A DNA stretch of 48,226 nt from contig JAAVZI010000008.1 in the NCBI GenBank assembly GCA_022791575.1, positions 1 through 48,226 of the forward strand, read 5' to 3'. A model generated the notes under the pieces. It worked only from the letters and a program-made list of their open reading frames with translations. It searched no databases and was not told where the DNA came from. This DNA comes from Lachnospiraceae bacterium (GTDB taxonomy: Bacteria > Bacillota > Clostridia > Lachnospirales > Lachnospiraceae). The translations under genes and the position numbers were made by a program. Numbering within the stretch: position 1 is the first letter of the stretch; every line of letters starts with the position of its first letter. Shown piece by piece: positions 1 through 8,601 of this stretch.

Positions 1-370
1 ATTCATCATTTGAAATATTATTCCAATCAGTAATATGCCCATCTTGCCAATTGAATATATAAAAATAGTGTCCATCTACAGTTTGCATTTTTTTACCAAG
101 GACTGTTAGGGCAGCGACGATAGGAATATCCTCTTTTTCCAAAAGACATTCAATTTTCTCTGCTCTATCGAAATTATCATGCACACCTTCTCTTCCCATT
201 ATTTCAGGATTAAGATGTTTTACTGCATATATTCCAGATTTTGTTCTTACTTTGTACATTCTATGCATAAAACCGCCAGATATTGGTTCAATTGAAAAAA
301 TAACAGCTCCAAACCCACATTTTGTCATCAAGGCTGCTATCAATTCGTCTATTGTATAATCTTTCAACAT
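1..370 (-). CDS. APH-family phosphotransferase, N-terminal part (runs off the window)
   Basis: Translating the minus strand from an ATG at 370 gives an open frame of 123 codons that leaves the window without a stop. It begins MLKDYTIDELIAALMTKCGF and contains IYAVKHL, which fits the beta-strand lysine (AVK) of the nucleotide-binding loop in aminoglycoside phosphotransferase and choline-kinase-like folds. The DGHYFYIFNWQDG segment fits the hinge region of that fold. A GAGGA ribosome binding site precedes the ATG, and a good sigma-A promoter lies at 405-433. The substrate cannot be told from this part: the catalytic HGD and metal-binding DFD motifs would lie beyond position 1. It is probably a stand-alone gene and not part of the spoIIIA operon. 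Confidence 0.6.
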   Translation of the reverse strand, partial: MLKDYTIDELIAALMTKCGFGAVIFSIEPISGGFMHRMYKVRTKSGIYAVKHLNPEIMGREGVHDNFDRAEKIECLLEKEDIPIVAALTVLGKKMQTVDGHYFYIFNWQDGHITDWNNISNDE

Positions 371-404
371 TTTTCCTCACTTTGCATTCAAAAATTTCCA
401 TTTG

Positions 405-433
405 AGTATATCATATGTTTCTATTGTTTTCAA
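405..433 (-). promoter_or_regulatory. sigma-A promoter of the APH-like gene
   Basis: On the minus strand, TTGAAA (428-433) and TATACT (405-410) are separated by 17 bp, about 35 bp upstream of the ATG at 370. Confidence 0.65.
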
Positions 434-562
434 CACATAATTATGCTATAACTGTGCCAAAGCACACTGACCCACCAGATCAAACTGCCTGTCAGCCAGT
501 CTTACCGCAAACTTCTGAAAGACCTCCAGCGCGAATACAGTTTAGAATAATCCACACAGCAA

Positions 563-605
563 AACAGAGAACAGTCGCTCGTTTACGAACTGGTGTTCTC
601 TGTTT
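563..605 (-). terminator. terminator after spoIIIAH
   Basis: A long hairpin with arms AACAGAGAACA and TGTTCTCTGTT lies just after the spoIIIAH stop codon. On the minus strand it is followed by a short T-rich tract. It ends the spoIIIA operon. Apart from this hairpin and the APH promoter I see nothing else in 371-624. Confidence 0.6.
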
Positions 606-624
606 CATATACGCCCATACCCCA

Positions 625-1374
625 TTACTTCACTGGAGTAATTACAATATTTTCTCCTGTGACCCCAGTTTTCCTCTTTACAATATCTTCAATCTGTGCC
701 CTCTGAACGTCCGTCAATTCAGAAGCATTGACTACAACATCCACACTGTTCTCCTGCATACTGACAACCGCATCGGCGAATCCTTTGGCTTCCAGCAGGA
801 TTTCCGCTGCTGCCTCTTTCTCCGCAACCGCCGTCAGGTCAATCATTTCCTGTACCGCCTGTTCTTTCTGCCCCTCTCCAAGTGCTCCATTATTGATGAT
901 ATCGAGCAGCACCTCTTTATTCTTAGCCCTTGTCTGCTCTCTGGTAAGCCGTGCCTGTGCAATGGCGCCTACATCCGATGAACTTGCTAGAACAGCGGTT
1001 CCCGGATTGGAAGGTTCCTTTCCTGCTTCTCCGTCTGCATTAGCTTCTTCAACCTCTGGCAATGCCTCAATATCCTTAATTGTCTCTACTGCATCGCCAG
1101 AAGCTTCATCAGACGAAGACTGCTTCAATACATCTTCCGCCAATACTTCCTGAGTCTTCGCATAGATATCCTCCTGGGAAATGTCGCTGGTGTCCATAAT
1201 TCCCGCTTGGTCCTCTACTACATTTTTTCCTTCTGCTGCTTTTGCATCCTCCTTTTTACTGCCGAACTGCTCGCCAGAATAATTCAGGTATCCGGCAACA
1301 GCAATCATAACAGCAAGTGTGGTAATGATCAGTTGATTTTTACGAAATATTTTCTTCACAATGGCCCTCCTCAT
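625..1374 (-). CDS. spoIIIAH: stage III sporulation protein AH
   Basis: 249 aa. One N-terminal membrane segment (about residues 14-30, LIITTLAVMIAVAGYLNYSG) is followed by a long acidic linker and a C-terminal domain ending in the conserved run of short motifs around NVVEDQ, REQTRAKNKE and VVVNASELT. In the family, SpoIIIAH sits in the outer forespore membrane on the mother-cell side and binds forespore SpoIIQ, forming the A-Q channel that keeps the engulfed forespore alive. The C-terminal ring-building domain resembles the EscJ/PrgK fold. It is the last gene of the eight-gene spoIIIA operon and lies 4 bp after spoIIIAG. The linker, rich in Asp, Glu and Ala, is longer than in Bacillus, as is usual in clostridia. 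Confidence 0.93.
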   Translation of the reverse strand: MRRAIVKKIFRKNQLIITTLAVMIAVAGYLNYSGEQFGSKKEDAKAAEGKNVVEDQAGIMDTSDISQEDIYAKTQEVLAEDVLKQSSSDEASGDAVETIKDIEALPEVEEANADGEAGKEPSNPGTAVLASSSDVGAIAQARLTREQTRAKNKEVLLDIINNGALGEGQKEQAVQEMIDLTAVAEKEAAAEILLEAKGFADAVVSMQENSVDVVVNASELTDVQRAQIEDIVKRKTGVTGENIVITPVK

Positions 1375-1378
1375 TCTC

Positions 1379-1945
1379 TTATTTCATTTTCATTACTTTA
1401 ATTTTATGTACCTCGATAGGAAATAATGCCTGCACGGCCTCTGAAATATTTTTTGCTACCGTTCCATTATCGCCTCCCTGGCAGATCACACAGATTCCTT
1501 CAATATCCGGTGCCAGTTCCTTTATAACATAAGGAACCTGCTCCCCATTCTGCTGTATATAAACCGTAGATTCCTCCCAGCTGCTTTCCTTAGTTTTTCT
1601 GCTGCCGCCGCTCCCATCTGCCTCTTCAATCTGAGACTGGGACTGGGGCACATCCTTCTCAATTACTGTCTCACCAGTTCCGGCAAGGCTTACCATCACT
1701 TTCACTTTCCCCACCCCCTCTACCTGCTGCAGGATTTCCTCTAGGCGGGTTTCTACCTGATCCTGATAATTCTCCCACTGATTCTGTGCCGATTGTCCGC
1801 TTTCCTCCCCTCCCGTTTTTGTCTGAATCTTTGTATTATCGTTTTTATCTGTCGGCAGTGCAATGACTACCAGAAGAATACCGACCAAAAGGATAATCAG
1901 CCACTGGCTTTTACCCAGCTGTTTCCATGATATCTTTTTTTCCAT
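1379..1945 (-). CDS. spoIIIAG: stage III sporulation protein AG
   Basis: 188 aa. A single N-terminal membrane helix (WLIILLVGILLVVIAL, about residues 15-30) is followed by the ring-building domain with the family motifs RLEEILQQVEGVGKVKVMVSL and VICQGGDN. SpoIIIAG assembles into a large ring in the space between the forespore membranes as part of the SpoIIIA-SpoIIQ feeding-tube complex. The gene starts with ATG and sits in operon order between AF and AH. Confidence 0.93.
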   Translation of the reverse strand: MEKKISWKQLGKSQWLIILLVGILLVVIALPTDKNDNTKIQTKTGGEESGQSAQNQWENYQDQVETRLEEILQQVEGVGKVKVMVSLAGTGETVIEKDVPQSQSQIEEADGSGGSRKTKESSWEESTVYIQQNGEQVPYVIKELAPDIEGICVICQGGDNGTVAKNISEAVQALFPIEVHKIKVMKMK

Positions 1946-1983
1946 TTTCTATCTCCTGTTCAAGCATGTCTGAACTTTCAAAT

Positions 1984-2556
1984 CTATTCAATCTGAACCT
2001 GACTTTCTTCTATCCCATAATATTGCGCCAGTATTTTCTGAAGCTGTGCAAATTCCTTCGTGCTCTCTCCCTTTTTTTCTTCTATTATAATATCTGCGAT
2101 CGTAATTTCTTCCAGCCGTTTTTGGTTCTCTTTCAAGGCTGCTTTCATAGAAATGCAGACCGGCACCAAAACGTCCTCCTGCCATGCCGTCTGAACTCTG
2201 ACATTGCTTACTTGAATTCCCAGGGCTGCGGCTTCTGCTTCCACATAACTGCACACCTGCCGTTCATATTCCTTCATCAGCTGCTCTTCCTGCATATCCT
2301 TCAATTCTCCCGCCATGGTCTCCTCTTCCCAGCCCAGTTCCCCGCTATCACCCAGAATCTCCAGGAAATTCCGGTCAAACAGCTTATCCCACGAAAAGAC
2401 CTGTGTTACTGGTTTTATTACAACCATAACCAGCAGCATACCGGTAAACAGCCGGAGATATTTCTCATATTTCTTATTTGGTAATAAATGGGTCACTACG
2501 GTTAAAAGAATTAAATAAAATACGATACTCTTTACCCAGTCAAATACTGCTTCCAC
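1984..2556 (-). CDS. spoIIIAF: stage III sporulation protein AF
   Basis: 190 aa from a GTG start at 2556, giving VEAVFDWVKSIVFYLILLTV. The frame is open further upstream, but the added residues are unlike the family, and an AAGGAGAT ribosome binding site lies at the right distance from the GTG. Two N-terminal membrane helices (about residues 8-24 and 33-52) are followed by a soluble ring-building domain with ALGIQVSNVRVQ, as in other SpoIIIAF proteins. It is a membrane component of the SpoIIIA channel. Confidence 0.9.
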   Translation of the reverse strand: MEAVFDWVKSIVFYLILLTVVTHLLPNKKYEKYLRLFTGMLLVMVVIKPVTQVFSWDKLFDRNFLEILGDSGELGWEEETMAGELKDMQEEQLMKEYERQVCSYVEAEAAALGIQVSNVRVQTAWQEDVLVPVCISMKAALKENQKRLEEITIADIIIEEKKGESTKEFAQLQKILAQYYGIEESQVQIE

Positions 2557-2597
2557 TATGATCCATCTCCTTTCCAGACATGATTTGCCTTTATGAC

Positions 2598-3728
2598 TTA
2601 TAATGAAGTAGACACCGTTAATATCGCTATCGTAATAAAGAACAGCACCAACGCAGTCGTGACACATTTCAAGAGAAGGTGCGCCCCTTCGCTTACTGTA
2701 TTAATACAATCAATCATGCGTTTTTCACTGACCGGCTGCACAACGGCTGCTGCTGCCTTATATAACAGAATAAAGACAGCCATTTTCATAACCGGAACCA
2801 TACAAAGCAGTATCAGCAGAATCAAGATCCCCGTTCCTACCCCGTTCTTAATCAGCATACCAGAACCAACCACTACCTCGGTAACTGCATTCATGGTACT
2901 ACCAATTCCAGGGACTGCCGTCACTGCTTTATGAATAGCCGTAGTCTTAAAGGTATCTACTGCCGGCGTAATCAATCCTTGTACAATATTCAGACCTACT
3001 ACCACTGCCAGCATGGTCTTAAGCCCCCACCGAACCAGTGTTTTAATCAGATCCGCTGTCTTAGACAGCATGTCTTCCTTGGCAATGTAATTCACAAGAC
3101 TCAATACCACATATACATTGCACAAGGGCATTAAAAACCGGTATAGAATAAAGTTCACTCCATAGATCAAGGCAATCAGAAATTCATAAAATACCGCTGC
3201 CGTTGTCCCTCCCTTGGAGGCAGCAACAGTCAGCATATAAGTCGGCATCAGAAGCTTCATAAAATCTGTCATCTGTCCCACCACCATCTCTGACACCGAG
3301 TTGATCGTTTTAAACGACTGAACCAGCACCGCAAGCAGCAGCAGATAGACCACATAAAAACTGATATCGGCTGTCTGACTCCGTTCAAATACCCTGGTAA
3401 AATTCGTAAGTACCGCCGATAATACAGCAAGTAGGAAAATATAAATCATGCCTTTTCCATTCGCTTTGATTTCTGACAGAAAGGTAGATTCTACTATATG
3501 TAATAGACTCTCCCGGTTCAGAGGCACTTTCCCGCTGATTAAGTCCTTTACCATTTGTCCAAAGCTAATATCCTCTTCAAATGTCTCATCCAGCATCTGG
3601 TCCACCTCTGTAAAGTCCATCTCCTCTAACAGTTCATTTTCCCCATATACCGGGGCAGTCCATAGAAATAACAGCAAGACGGCAAGCAGCATAGACTGCA
3701 TAGTTCTTCTCATCATCCACCTATCCAA
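2598..3728 (-). CDS. spoIIIAE: stage III sporulation protein AE
   Basis: 376 aa. A signal sequence (cleavage probably near APVYG) is followed by an acidic soluble stretch and about seven to eight hydrophobic helices, e.g. MIYIFLLAVLSAVL, FYVVYLLLLAVLV and ILILLILLCMVPV. This is the polytopic membrane core of the SpoIIIA complex. Its start overlaps the end of spoIIIAD by 8 bp, which suggests translational coupling. Confidence 0.92.
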   Translation of the reverse strand: MDRWMMRRTMQSMLLAVLLLFLWTAPVYGENELLEEMDFTEVDQMLDETFEEDISFGQMVKDLISGKVPLNRESLLHIVESTFLSEIKANGKGMIYIFLLAVLSAVLTNFTRVFERSQTADISFYVVYLLLLAVLVQSFKTINSVSEMVVGQMTDFMKLLMPTYMLTVAASKGGTTAAVFYEFLIALIYGVNFILYRFLMPLCNVYVVLSLVNYIAKEDMLSKTADLIKTLVRWGLKTMLAVVVGLNIVQGLITPAVDTFKTTAIHKAVTAVPGIGSTMNAVTEVVVGSGMLIKNGVGTGILILLILLCMVPVMKMAVFILLYKAAAAVVQPVSEKRMIDCINTVSEGAHLLLKCVTTALVLFFITIAILTVSTSL

Positions 3729-4107
3729 TCAGACCGTCAATCGTCTCTAACAGAGCCATCAGCACCGGCATACTGACCGCCAGAATCACCAGTTTGGAAA
3801 ATACTTCTATCTGTCCTGCGACTGCCGAATAACCTGCATCCTTACAAAGTGCGGAAGAAAATTCTGCAATATAAGTGATACCGATAATTTTCAGCAGAAC
3901 TGCAATATAAATATCGCTGATCTTAATATAGCTTTGAATAGAATTCAATGTATCCACAATCACCGACAGCCTGCTCACCCCATAATAAAACAGAATCACA
4001 CAGGTTGCCAGGCTGATATAGGTGCTGTATTCCGGACGGATCGACTTCAACTGTACCGCAAACAGCACACCGGCAATACCGGCAATGGCAATCTTTAATA
4101 CTTCCAT
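3721..4107 (-). CDS. spoIIIAD: stage III sporulation protein AD
   Basis: 128 aa, almost entirely hydrophobic, with four predicted membrane helices. It matches the SpoIIIAC/AD family, for example in the LKIIGITYIAEFSSALCKDAG segment. It is thought to build the membrane platform of the SpoIIIA-SpoIIQ channel. It lies between spoIIIAC (12 bp away) and spoIIIAE (8-bp overlap). Confidence 0.93.
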   Translation of the reverse strand: MEVLKIAIAGIAGVLFAVQLKSIRPEYSTYISLATCVILFYYGVSRLSVIVDTLNSIQSYIKISDIYIAVLLKIIGITYIAEFSSALCKDAGYSAVAGQIEVFSKLVILAVSMPVLMALLETIDGLIG

Positions 4108-4119
4108 ATTCTCAACCCC

Positions 4120-4314
4120 TTATAGTGAAAATAGCCGTTTGATTGTTTCAAAAAGTTCATATATATATGGAATAATCCAGAACAGCACCAACAAAAGTCC
4201 CGCCAGACTAGTGAGAAATGCATGTTCTTCCCTTCCGCTGTGCTTTAATACCTGGCTGATTACAGAGACCAGAATTCCCACTGCTGCAATCTTAAATATT
4301 ACATTTACGCTCAT
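4120..4314 (-). CDS. spoIIIAC: stage III sporulation protein AC
   Basis: 64 aa with two membrane helices around a KHSGREEHAF loop; this loop is the family signature (SGR/KxExA). It is a small partner of SpoIIIAD in the A-Q channel. The normal SpoIIIAC length is about 65 residues, so the gene is complete. Confidence 0.93.
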   Translation of the reverse strand: MSVNVIFKIAAVGILVSVISQVLKHSGREEHAFLTSLAGLLLVLFWIIPYIYELFETIKRLFSL

Positions 4315-4341
4315 AGTTCCCCCTTATTGTCCGGCTGCAGT

Positions 4342-4860
4342 TTACAAAAGAATCAGATTCAGCATAACGCCTGCAAAGATTCCCAGGCAGCTGCATACTC
4401 TGCTTCTCTTCCCCTGCTCCTCCTCTAGTCTTTTAATCTGTCCCTCCAGCTGTTCTACCTGAAAATCTATGGTAGAAATCTGCATTTCCTGGTCCAGATA
4501 GCCCAGCTGGCTGCCAAGCTTCTTCAGCTGCTGCCTGTCCTCCCTGGTTAGCGCACTTTTATCTAATACCTGGTCCAGATTCTTTTCCCACACCTGCTGC
4601 AATGTCTCTCCTTCCTGCTGGTTCAGCTCTTCTGCCACTCTCAAAAGAAAGGTACCGAATACATTTTCCATCTTCTTACCGATGGTCTGAAATGCTTCCG
4701 GCAACGGAGTTCTGGCATATTTTACCTCTCCCCTTAACATCAGCAGCAGCCGCTTCACAAGAAGCAGTTCTCCGATCCTCCTCTTATATTCCTTTCCCTT
4801 TCCCACTCCCATAGCCAGACATGCCGTAAATATCATCACCGAACCTGCTATTTTTAACAT
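4342..4860 (-). CDS. spoIIIAB: stage III sporulation protein AB
   Basis: 172 aa. An N-terminal membrane helix and a C-terminal hydrophobic tail (SCLGIFAGVMLNLILL) flank a helical region whose RRIGELLLVKRLLLMLRGEVKYARTPLPEAF motif is typical of SpoIIIAB. The helical part resembles type II secretion F proteins, and SpoIIIAB is thought to be the membrane partner of the SpoIIIAA ATPase. The start overlaps the end of spoIIIAA by 7 bp. Confidence 0.93.
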   Translation of the reverse strand: MLKIAGSVMIFTACLAMGVGKGKEYKRRIGELLLVKRLLLMLRGEVKYARTPLPEAFQTIGKKMENVFGTFLLRVAEELNQQEGETLQQVWEKNLDQVLDKSALTREDRQQLKKLGSQLGYLDQEMQISTIDFQVEQLEGQIKRLEEEQGKRSRVCSCLGIFAGVMLNLILL

Positions 4861-5819
4861 CGGTAGATCTCCTTTCCTTCTCTGTCATAAATAACTTCTA
4901 TCGTACCGACTCCCTTTGCATTGGACAAAAGTACATACCGTTCAATCCTTTTTTCTCTTAAAAGCTCCTTTAAGGTCGGTTTCTGCCGCAGATCCTCTAT
5001 CGAGTTGCCATGAATCGTAGCCAACAGGCTGCAGCCTGTATAAAGAGCTGTCTCGATAGCCCTTGCCTCCTCTTGGCTTCCAATCTCATCGACGGCAATA
5101 ATCTGCGGCGCCATCGAACGCACCAGCATCAAAATTCCTTCTGTCTTGGGGCAGCAGTCAAGAACATCCGTTCGAATTCCAAGATCATTCTGTGGAATTC
5201 CCAGATAACTCCCTCCGATCTCTGAACGCTCGTCCACTACTCCAATAGTTTTTCCTCTGCAGTCAGCCGTACCATTGGAAAGCTGGCGGATACAGTCACG
5301 AAGCAGGGTAGTCTTACCACATCTAGGCGGAGATACAATCAATGTATGCATACTCCGTTCCCCTTCTGATAGGTAAGGCATCAGCAGATCCGCACATCCC
5401 CTGATTTCATGGGAAAAACGAATATTGAGAAATGATATGTATTTCAGGCTTCTAACCCTTCCTTGTTCCACCACCGCCTTTCCTGCAATCCCTACCCGAT
5501 GGCCGCCTTGAATGGTAATAAATCCCTGCCTAACTTCCTCTTCATACGCATACAGAGAATAATTCCCTATATACTCCATCGTTTCTTGTATTTCCTTTTT
5601 ATTGACCATATAACATTTCTGGCAGTCCCTAGTCAGTTCTCCCTTTTCACTGACATAATATTCCTGGTTCCTGTATACACATAGCATCGGTGCATTGACC
5701 CGCAGACGGATTTCCTGTAATTGGCTGAAATCTAGTTCTACCTGCTTTAAGATACTGCGGATTTCCATGGAGAATATTCTCAAGATTTCCTGCTTCCTGT
5801 TATGTTCCTGCATATTCAT
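4854..5819 (-). CDS. spoIIIAA: stage III sporulation protein AA, channel ATPase
   Basis: 321 aa from the ATG at 5819 (MNMQEHNRKQ). The frame extends upstream to 5894 without a likely start, and an AGGAAGAGAGG ribosome binding site precedes the chosen ATG; the ATG two codons later is nearly as good. It is a secretion-type ATPase of the PilT/VirB11 fold: a Walker A loop, SPPRCGKTT, lies at about residues 163-171 and a Walker B, IIAVDEIG, at about 240-247. In the mother cell it is believed to power the SpoIIIA-SpoIIQ channel. First gene of the operon. Confidence 0.93.
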   Translation of the reverse strand: MNMQEHNRKQEILRIFSMEIRSILKQVELDFSQLQEIRLRVNAPMLCVYRNQEYYVSEKGELTRDCQKCYMVNKKEIQETMEYIGNYSLYAYEEEVRQGFITIQGGHRVGIAGKAVVEQGRVRSLKYISFLNIRFSHEIRGCADLLMPYLSEGERSMHTLIVSPPRCGKTTLLRDCIRQLSNGTADCRGKTIGVVDERSEIGGSYLGIPQNDLGIRTDVLDCCPKTEGILMLVRSMAPQIIAVDEIGSQEEARAIETALYTGCSLLATIHGNSIEDLRQKPTLKELLREKRIERYVLLSNAKGVGTIEVIYDREGKEIYRC

Positions 5820-5846
5820 GGCCTCTCTTCCTATGGTTTGTACAAT

Positions 5847-5872
5847 ATATGTATAGATTCTAATTTTATGAC
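5847..5872 (-). promoter_or_regulatory. possible sigma-E promoter of spoIIIAA
   Basis: On the minus strand GTCATAAA (5865-5872) lies upstream of TATACATAT (5847-5855). These roughly resemble the ATA-type -35 and CATACA-type -10 boxes of sigma-E promoters. The spoIIIA operon is sigma-E dependent in studied sporeformers, which makes this the expected place, but the match is loose. Confidence 0.35.
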
Positions 5873-5874
5873 AC

Positions 5875-5910
5875 AAAAAAGGACTGCCTCTCATCTAAGA
5901 AGCAATCCTT
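5875..5910 (-). terminator. Rho-independent terminator after pnp
   Basis: The minus-strand hairpin AAGGATTGC ... GCAGTCCTT (one G-T pair) is followed by TTTTTTG, 23 bp after the pnp stop codon. It separates pnp from the spoIIIA operon. Confidence 0.8.
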
Positions 5911-5932
5911 CATTCATCAAATCTTTTTATTT

Positions 5933-8017
5933 CTATTTTACATCTTTCATACTAAAGCTGAGTCTGCCCATCTTATCCTTGCCTAAGCAGACTACCTTAA
6001 CCGCATCTCCCAGTGTCAATACATCCTCGACACAGCGGATTCTTTCCTTAGAAATCTTGGAAATGTGTACCATGCCTTCTTTTCCTGGTGCAAATTCAAT
6101 AAATGCACCAAACTCCTTAATACTTGCAACGGTTCCTGTGTAAATCTGACCTTCTTCAAAGTCAGTCGTAATCACCTTAACCAGACGAACTGCCTCATCA
6201 ATACTTGCCGCATCTACGCCGCTTACTGATACGGCTCCGTCATCTGTAATATCAATCTTCACACCAGTCCGCTCAATAATGGTATTAATGGTCTTTCCTC
6301 TCTGGCCAACCACATCGCCAATTTTCATCGGGTCAATCTGAATCTGGCGGATCTTCGGCGCCAATGCACCAAGTTCTTTCCTTGGTTCTGCAATGGCCGG
6401 CTTCATGCAATGTTCCATAATATACAATCTGGCCTCTCGGCATCTAGCAATCGCACCTTCTACAATCGGCCTAGTCAGACCATGAATCTTAATATCCATC
6501 TGAATGGCCGTAATACCAGCCTCAGTTCCAGTCACCTTAAAGTCCATATCGCCAAAGAAATCTTCCAATCCCTGGATATCAGTCAATAAAATGTAATCCT
6601 CATCACTGTCCCCGGTTACCAGACCACAGGAAATCCCTGCTACCATATCTTTAATCGGCACTCCGGCTGCCATCAGTGACATACAGGAAGCACAGGTAGA
6701 TGCCATAGAAGTAGAGCCATTGGATTCAAATGTCTCGGATACGGTACGGATTGCATAAGGAAATTCTTCCTCTGTCGGCAGGACCGGCAGCAATGCCCGT
6801 TCTGCCAAAGCGCCGTGTCCGATCTCCCGTCGTCCTGGTCCTCTTGAAGGCTTCGTCTCACCAACGGAATAGGAGGGGAAATTATAATGATGCATATACC
6901 GCTTGGACGTTTCTGTAACATCCAGTCCATCCAGCTTCTGTGCCTCTGACAAAGGCGCTAGTGTACAGACATTGCAAATCTGTGTCTGGCCGCGGGTAAA
7001 CATAGCGGAACCATGAACTCTTGGTACAATATCCACTTCTGCTGCCAGAGAGCGGATCTGATTCACGGCTCTGCCATCTGGTCTCTTCTGATCTTTCAAA
7101 ATCATCTTGCGGACAGTCTTCTTCTGATATTGATAAACCGCTTCGTCAATCAGCTCCAGCCACTCTTCCTTATCTGCCCAGAGTTCTTCTAACTTGTCCT
7201 TAATTGAACGTATATTCTCTTCTCGAACCTGCTTTACATCTGTGAATACAGCTTCTTCCATCTGCTCAGGCGTCACAATTTCATATAACGCCGCAAATAA
7301 CTCTTCTGGTATGGCACAGCTTGTATAACTGTGCTTTGGTTTCCCAACTTCCGCCACAATCTGATTAATAAAAGCAATAATCTGCTGATTCACTGCATGG
7401 GCAGTATAAATCGCTTCTATCATCTGTGCCTCTGGAACTTCATTGGCTCCAGCTTCAATCATAATCACTTTCTCCGCTGTAGATGCAACGGTCAGCTTCA
7501 GATCGGATTCTTTATTCTGCTCTGCATTGGGATTGATCACAAATTCTCCATTAATCAGTCCAACCTGAGTAGTTGCACAAGGTCCGTCAAACGGAATATC
7601 CGAGATCGCGGCAGCAATGGCAGAACCCAGCATAGCAGTCAGTTCCGGACTGCATTCGGGATCAACAGACATAACCATATTGTTCAAAGTAACATCATTT
7701 CTATAATCCTTTGGAAATAACGGCCGCATAGGACGATCAATTACACGGGAAGTAAGAATTGCGTTTTCGGATGCCTTTCCTTCTCTCTTATTAAATCCGC
7801 CTGGTATTTTACCAACCGAATACATCTTCTCCTCATATTCTACACTTAAAGGGAAGAAATCAATTCCCTCCCTTGGCTTCTCTGATGCGGTTGCTGTCGA
7901 TAATACAACCGTATCACCATAATGCATAAATGCTGCGCCGTTTGCCTGCGCCGCAACCCTGCCAATATCCACCGTTAAGATTCTTCCGGCAAGTTCCATT
8001 GAATAACTCTTATACAT
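5933..8017 (-). CDS. pnp: polyribonucleotide nucleotidyltransferase
   Basis: 694 aa, the full family length. The order is two RNase PH domains joined by a helical domain, a KH domain (IGDVVGQRGKTINTIIERTG) and a C-terminal S1 domain (GQIYTGTVASIKEFGAFIEF). It degrades RNA 3' to 5' using phosphate and takes part in mRNA turnover. The motifs GGFNKREGK, SDEDYILLTDIQGLEDFFGDMDFKV and the FxSNGSTSMAS segment are intact, so the enzyme should be active. It lies downstream of rpsO, the usual order, and its leader carries a long hairpin (8059-8111). Confidence 0.97.
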   Translation of the reverse strand: MYKSYSMELAGRILTVDIGRVAAQANGAAFMHYGDTVVLSTATASEKPREGIDFFPLSVEYEEKMYSVGKIPGGFNKREGKASENAILTSRVIDRPMRPLFPKDYRNDVTLNNMVMSVDPECSPELTAMLGSAIAAAISDIPFDGPCATTQVGLINGEFVINPNAEQNKESDLKLTVASTAEKVIMIEAGANEVPEAQMIEAIYTAHAVNQQIIAFINQIVAEVGKPKHSYTSCAIPEELFAALYEIVTPEQMEEAVFTDVKQVREENIRSIKDKLEELWADKEEWLELIDEAVYQYQKKTVRKMILKDQKRPDGRAVNQIRSLAAEVDIVPRVHGSAMFTRGQTQICNVCTLAPLSEAQKLDGLDVTETSKRYMHHYNFPSYSVGETKPSRGPGRREIGHGALAERALLPVLPTEEEFPYAIRTVSETFESNGSTSMASTCASCMSLMAAGVPIKDMVAGISCGLVTGDSDEDYILLTDIQGLEDFFGDMDFKVTGTEAGITAIQMDIKIHGLTRPIVEGAIARCREARLYIMEHCMKPAIAEPRKELGALAPKIRQIQIDPMKIGDVVGQRGKTINTIIERTGVKIDITDDGAVSVSGVDAASIDEAVRLVKVITTDFEEGQIYTGTVASIKEFGAFIEFAPGKEGMVHISKISKERIRCVEDVLTLGDAVKVVCLGKDKMGRLSFSMKDVK

Positions 8018-8058
8018 AATTCATCCTTTCCGCCGACTGGTTCAGCAGATAAAAGTCT

Positions 8059-8111
8059 CCGAAACTACTGAAAAACCCATCGCCTCTGTCTGGGCTTTTC
8101 AGTGGTCTCGG
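8059..8111 (-). promoter_or_regulatory. long hairpin in the pnp leader
   Basis: Arms of about 21 nt (8059-8079 and 8091-8111) pair almost completely around an 11-nt loop, 42 bp before the pnp start codon. There is no T tract on the pnp side beyond four or five Ts within the arm, so it is not a simple terminator. A long double-stranded leader of this sort is the RNase III/PNPase autoregulation signal in enterobacteria; that it does the same here is inference. Confidence 0.5.
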
Positions 8112-8159
8112 CACTTCTTTTTATCTTCGTCCGGCCGGACTTCTCTTTTCTATTTTTTA

Positions 8160-8210
8160 CCAGTAGGAAACTTCTACTGGAAAGAGGGTGGATTTCCATA
8201 TCCACCCTCT
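8160..8210 (-). terminator. two tandem hairpins between rpsO and pnp
   Basis: The minus strand carries AGAGGGTGGA ... TCCACCCTCT (8183-8210, 10-bp perfect stem) and then CCAGTAG ... CTACTGG (8160-8180). The first hairpin follows rpsO by about 30 bp. The T tract is weak, so it may allow partial read-through into pnp or serve as an mRNA 3'-end stabiliser. Confidence 0.5.
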
Positions 8211-8239
8211 ATTGTAACCAACACAAAACTGTAAGAATC

Positions 8240-8506
8240 TTACTTTCTGATACCCAGACGCTCAATCAGAGAACGATATCTTTCGATATCTGTTTTCTTC
8301 AGATATGCCAGTAATCCTCTTCTCTGTCCAACCATCTTCAGAAGACCTCTTCTGGAATGATGATCCTTCTTATGCACTTTTAAATGTTCCGTCAGCTCAT
8401 TGATTCTTGCAGTAAGAATCGCAATCTGAACCTCCGGTGAACCTGTATCACCTGGTGTTCTTGCATACTCTTCAATTACTTTTGTTTTCTTTTCCTTTGA
8501 AATCAT
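8240..8506 (-). CDS. rpsO: 30S ribosomal protein S15
   Basis: 88 aa, the standard S15 length. The family motifs [29 protein letters not shown] and [12 protein letters not shown] are all present. S15 binds the central domain of 16S rRNA early in 30S assembly. The ATG follows a strong AAGGAGGAATT site. It has its own promoter (8610-8638) and a structured leader, and precedes pnp as in most bacteria. Confidence 0.97.
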   Translation of the reverse strand: MISKEKKTKVIEEYARTPGDTGSPEVQIAILTARINELTEHLKVHKKDHHSRRGLLKMVGQRRGLLAYLKKTDIERYRSLIERLGIRK

Positions 8507-8511
8507 GACTA

Positions 8512-8601
8512 ATTCCTCCTTATTCTTTGAAACGCCTGATATTAAGAATCGGTCGGAGTGTCCGTCTTCCGAATATCGGCTTGCATTCTCTATAAATGCA
8601 T
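8512..8601 (-). promoter_or_regulatory. structured rpsO leader, possible S15 autoregulatory site
   Basis: The ~90-nt leader contains several short hairpins, GCATT..AATGC, CCGATATTCGG and CGGACACTCCG with flanking TCGG..CCGA. S15 is known to bind its own leader in several bacterial groups, through structures that differ between lineages. The multi-stem shape fits, but I cannot assign a known class. Confidence 0.4.

Noticed and set aside
415-981. 188-codon open frame on the plus strand opposite spoIIIAH
   Set aside because: It crosses the APH promoter, the spoIIIAH terminator and spoIIIAH itself, and has no ribosome binding site.
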